From Collinsella sp. (GTDB lineage: Bacteria > Actinomycetota > Coriobacteriia > Coriobacteriales > Coriobacteriaceae): a stretch of 13,023 nt of DNA. Below, one piece after another: positions 12,742-13,023 of the stretch (positions are counted from its first letter, which is position 1; every line of letters starts with the position of its first letter). Position numbers and translations under genes: made by a program. The notes beneath the pieces are model-generated. The model searched no databases, was not told the DNA's origin, and saw only the letters and a program-made list of their open reading frames with translations. The stretch covers positions 1 through 13,023 of the forward strand of contig DXZN01000055.1 of assembly GCA_019419645.1 (NCBI GenBank), given 5' to 3'.

Positions 12742-13023
12742 ATGAGCGCCGCGCGCAAGACACTCAAAATCCTTGCCCTCATCTATTTTGTTTTGGGCAT
12801 CGCCAGCCTCGTCATCGGTATCACCGGCATCGCAACCGGCAAATTTGAATCCGTCTACGGATCGAACGCCATGCTCGCCGCGGTCGTGCTTGTCGCCAAG
12901 GGCGTTATCGACCTTGGCGCAGGTGTTGCGGGCATCAAGGGCGCCAACAAGCCTTCGCAGGTGGATGGCGCGTTTAAGCTCGGCATCGTTGCCGCAATCG
13001 CCACGATTGCGCAGGCCGTGCTC
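12742..13023 (+). CDS. Multi-pass membrane protein, partial (3' end beyond window)
   Basis: The first 94 residues of a hydrophobic protein that runs off the right edge. After a basic start MSAARKTLK come helix one (about 9-31, LKILALIYFVLGI onward), a short polar loop KFESVYGSN (34-42), helix two (about 44-66), a basic loop IKGANKPSQVDG (65-76) and helix three from about 79. The pattern suggests a small four-helix inner-membrane protein; the family is not recognised. AAAGGA (12730-12735) lies 6 nt before the ATG. The region before it (12525-12741) contains TTGAAC and TACAAT hexamers near 12662-12673 but no well-spaced promoter pair, and no other gene was found there. Confidence 0.72.
   Translation, partial: MSAARKTLKILALIYFVLGIASLVIGITGIATGKFESVYGSNAMLAAVVLVAKGVIDLGAGVAGIKGANKPSQVDGAFKLGIVAAIATIAQAVL

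Noticed and set aside
1..13023. Mobile element or phage island
   Set aside because: No transposase, integrase, terminal repeats, tRNA target or phage structural genes; the palindromes are short and carry no genes.

Overview
The window is high-GC bacterial DNA with strong Shine-Dalgarno sites, short gaps and mostly chromosomal housekeeping-type genes. Gene content, GC-rich codon use and short palindromes with a CTGTCCC core suggest an actinobacterium of the class Coriobacteriia, probably Collinsella or a close relative. That assignment rests on recall of such genomes, not on a search. There is no rRNA, tRNA, transposase, phage gene or CRISPR array.

Layout: (1) 1-4632, plus strand: a soluble diguanylate cyclase with an intact and a degenerate GGDEF domain; a flavodoxin-fold oxidoreductase with a Cys cluster; an ArsC/Spx-fold protein lacking its catalytic Cys; a COG0523/CobW-type GTPase metallochaperone; and TrmL, a tRNA wobble-base methyltransferase with an unusual insert. 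(2) 4662-10383, minus strand: a TetM-like translational GTPase, then a two-gene unit of an AAA+ ATPase and a short UvrA-type (UvrA2-like) ABC ATPase. (3) 10427-10656: a strong extended -10 followed by about 200 nt of structured sequence and a strong terminator, best read as a stand-alone small RNA and possibly 6S RNA. (4) 10690-13023: a GNAT acetyltransferase divergent from a small zinc-ribbon-like protein; rsmJ, an rRNA methyltransferase; a 47-residue single-pass membrane protein; and the start of a multi-pass membrane protein cut by the window end.

The genes do not form one pathway. Several act on the translation machinery (TrmL on tRNA, RsmJ on 16S rRNA, the TetM-like factor on the ribosome), and the candidate 6S RNA would act on RNA polymerase. 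The ATPase/UvrA-like pair is the most system-like unit: the genes are 25 bp apart and sit behind three 10-bp tandem repeats resembling extended -10 boxes.

The most distinctive non-coding signals are three dispersed palindromes (3971-4009, 4626-4658, 8354-8386), two of which supply the Met-stop end of the neighbouring gene, and a symmetric pair of facing promoter boxes at 11200-11231.
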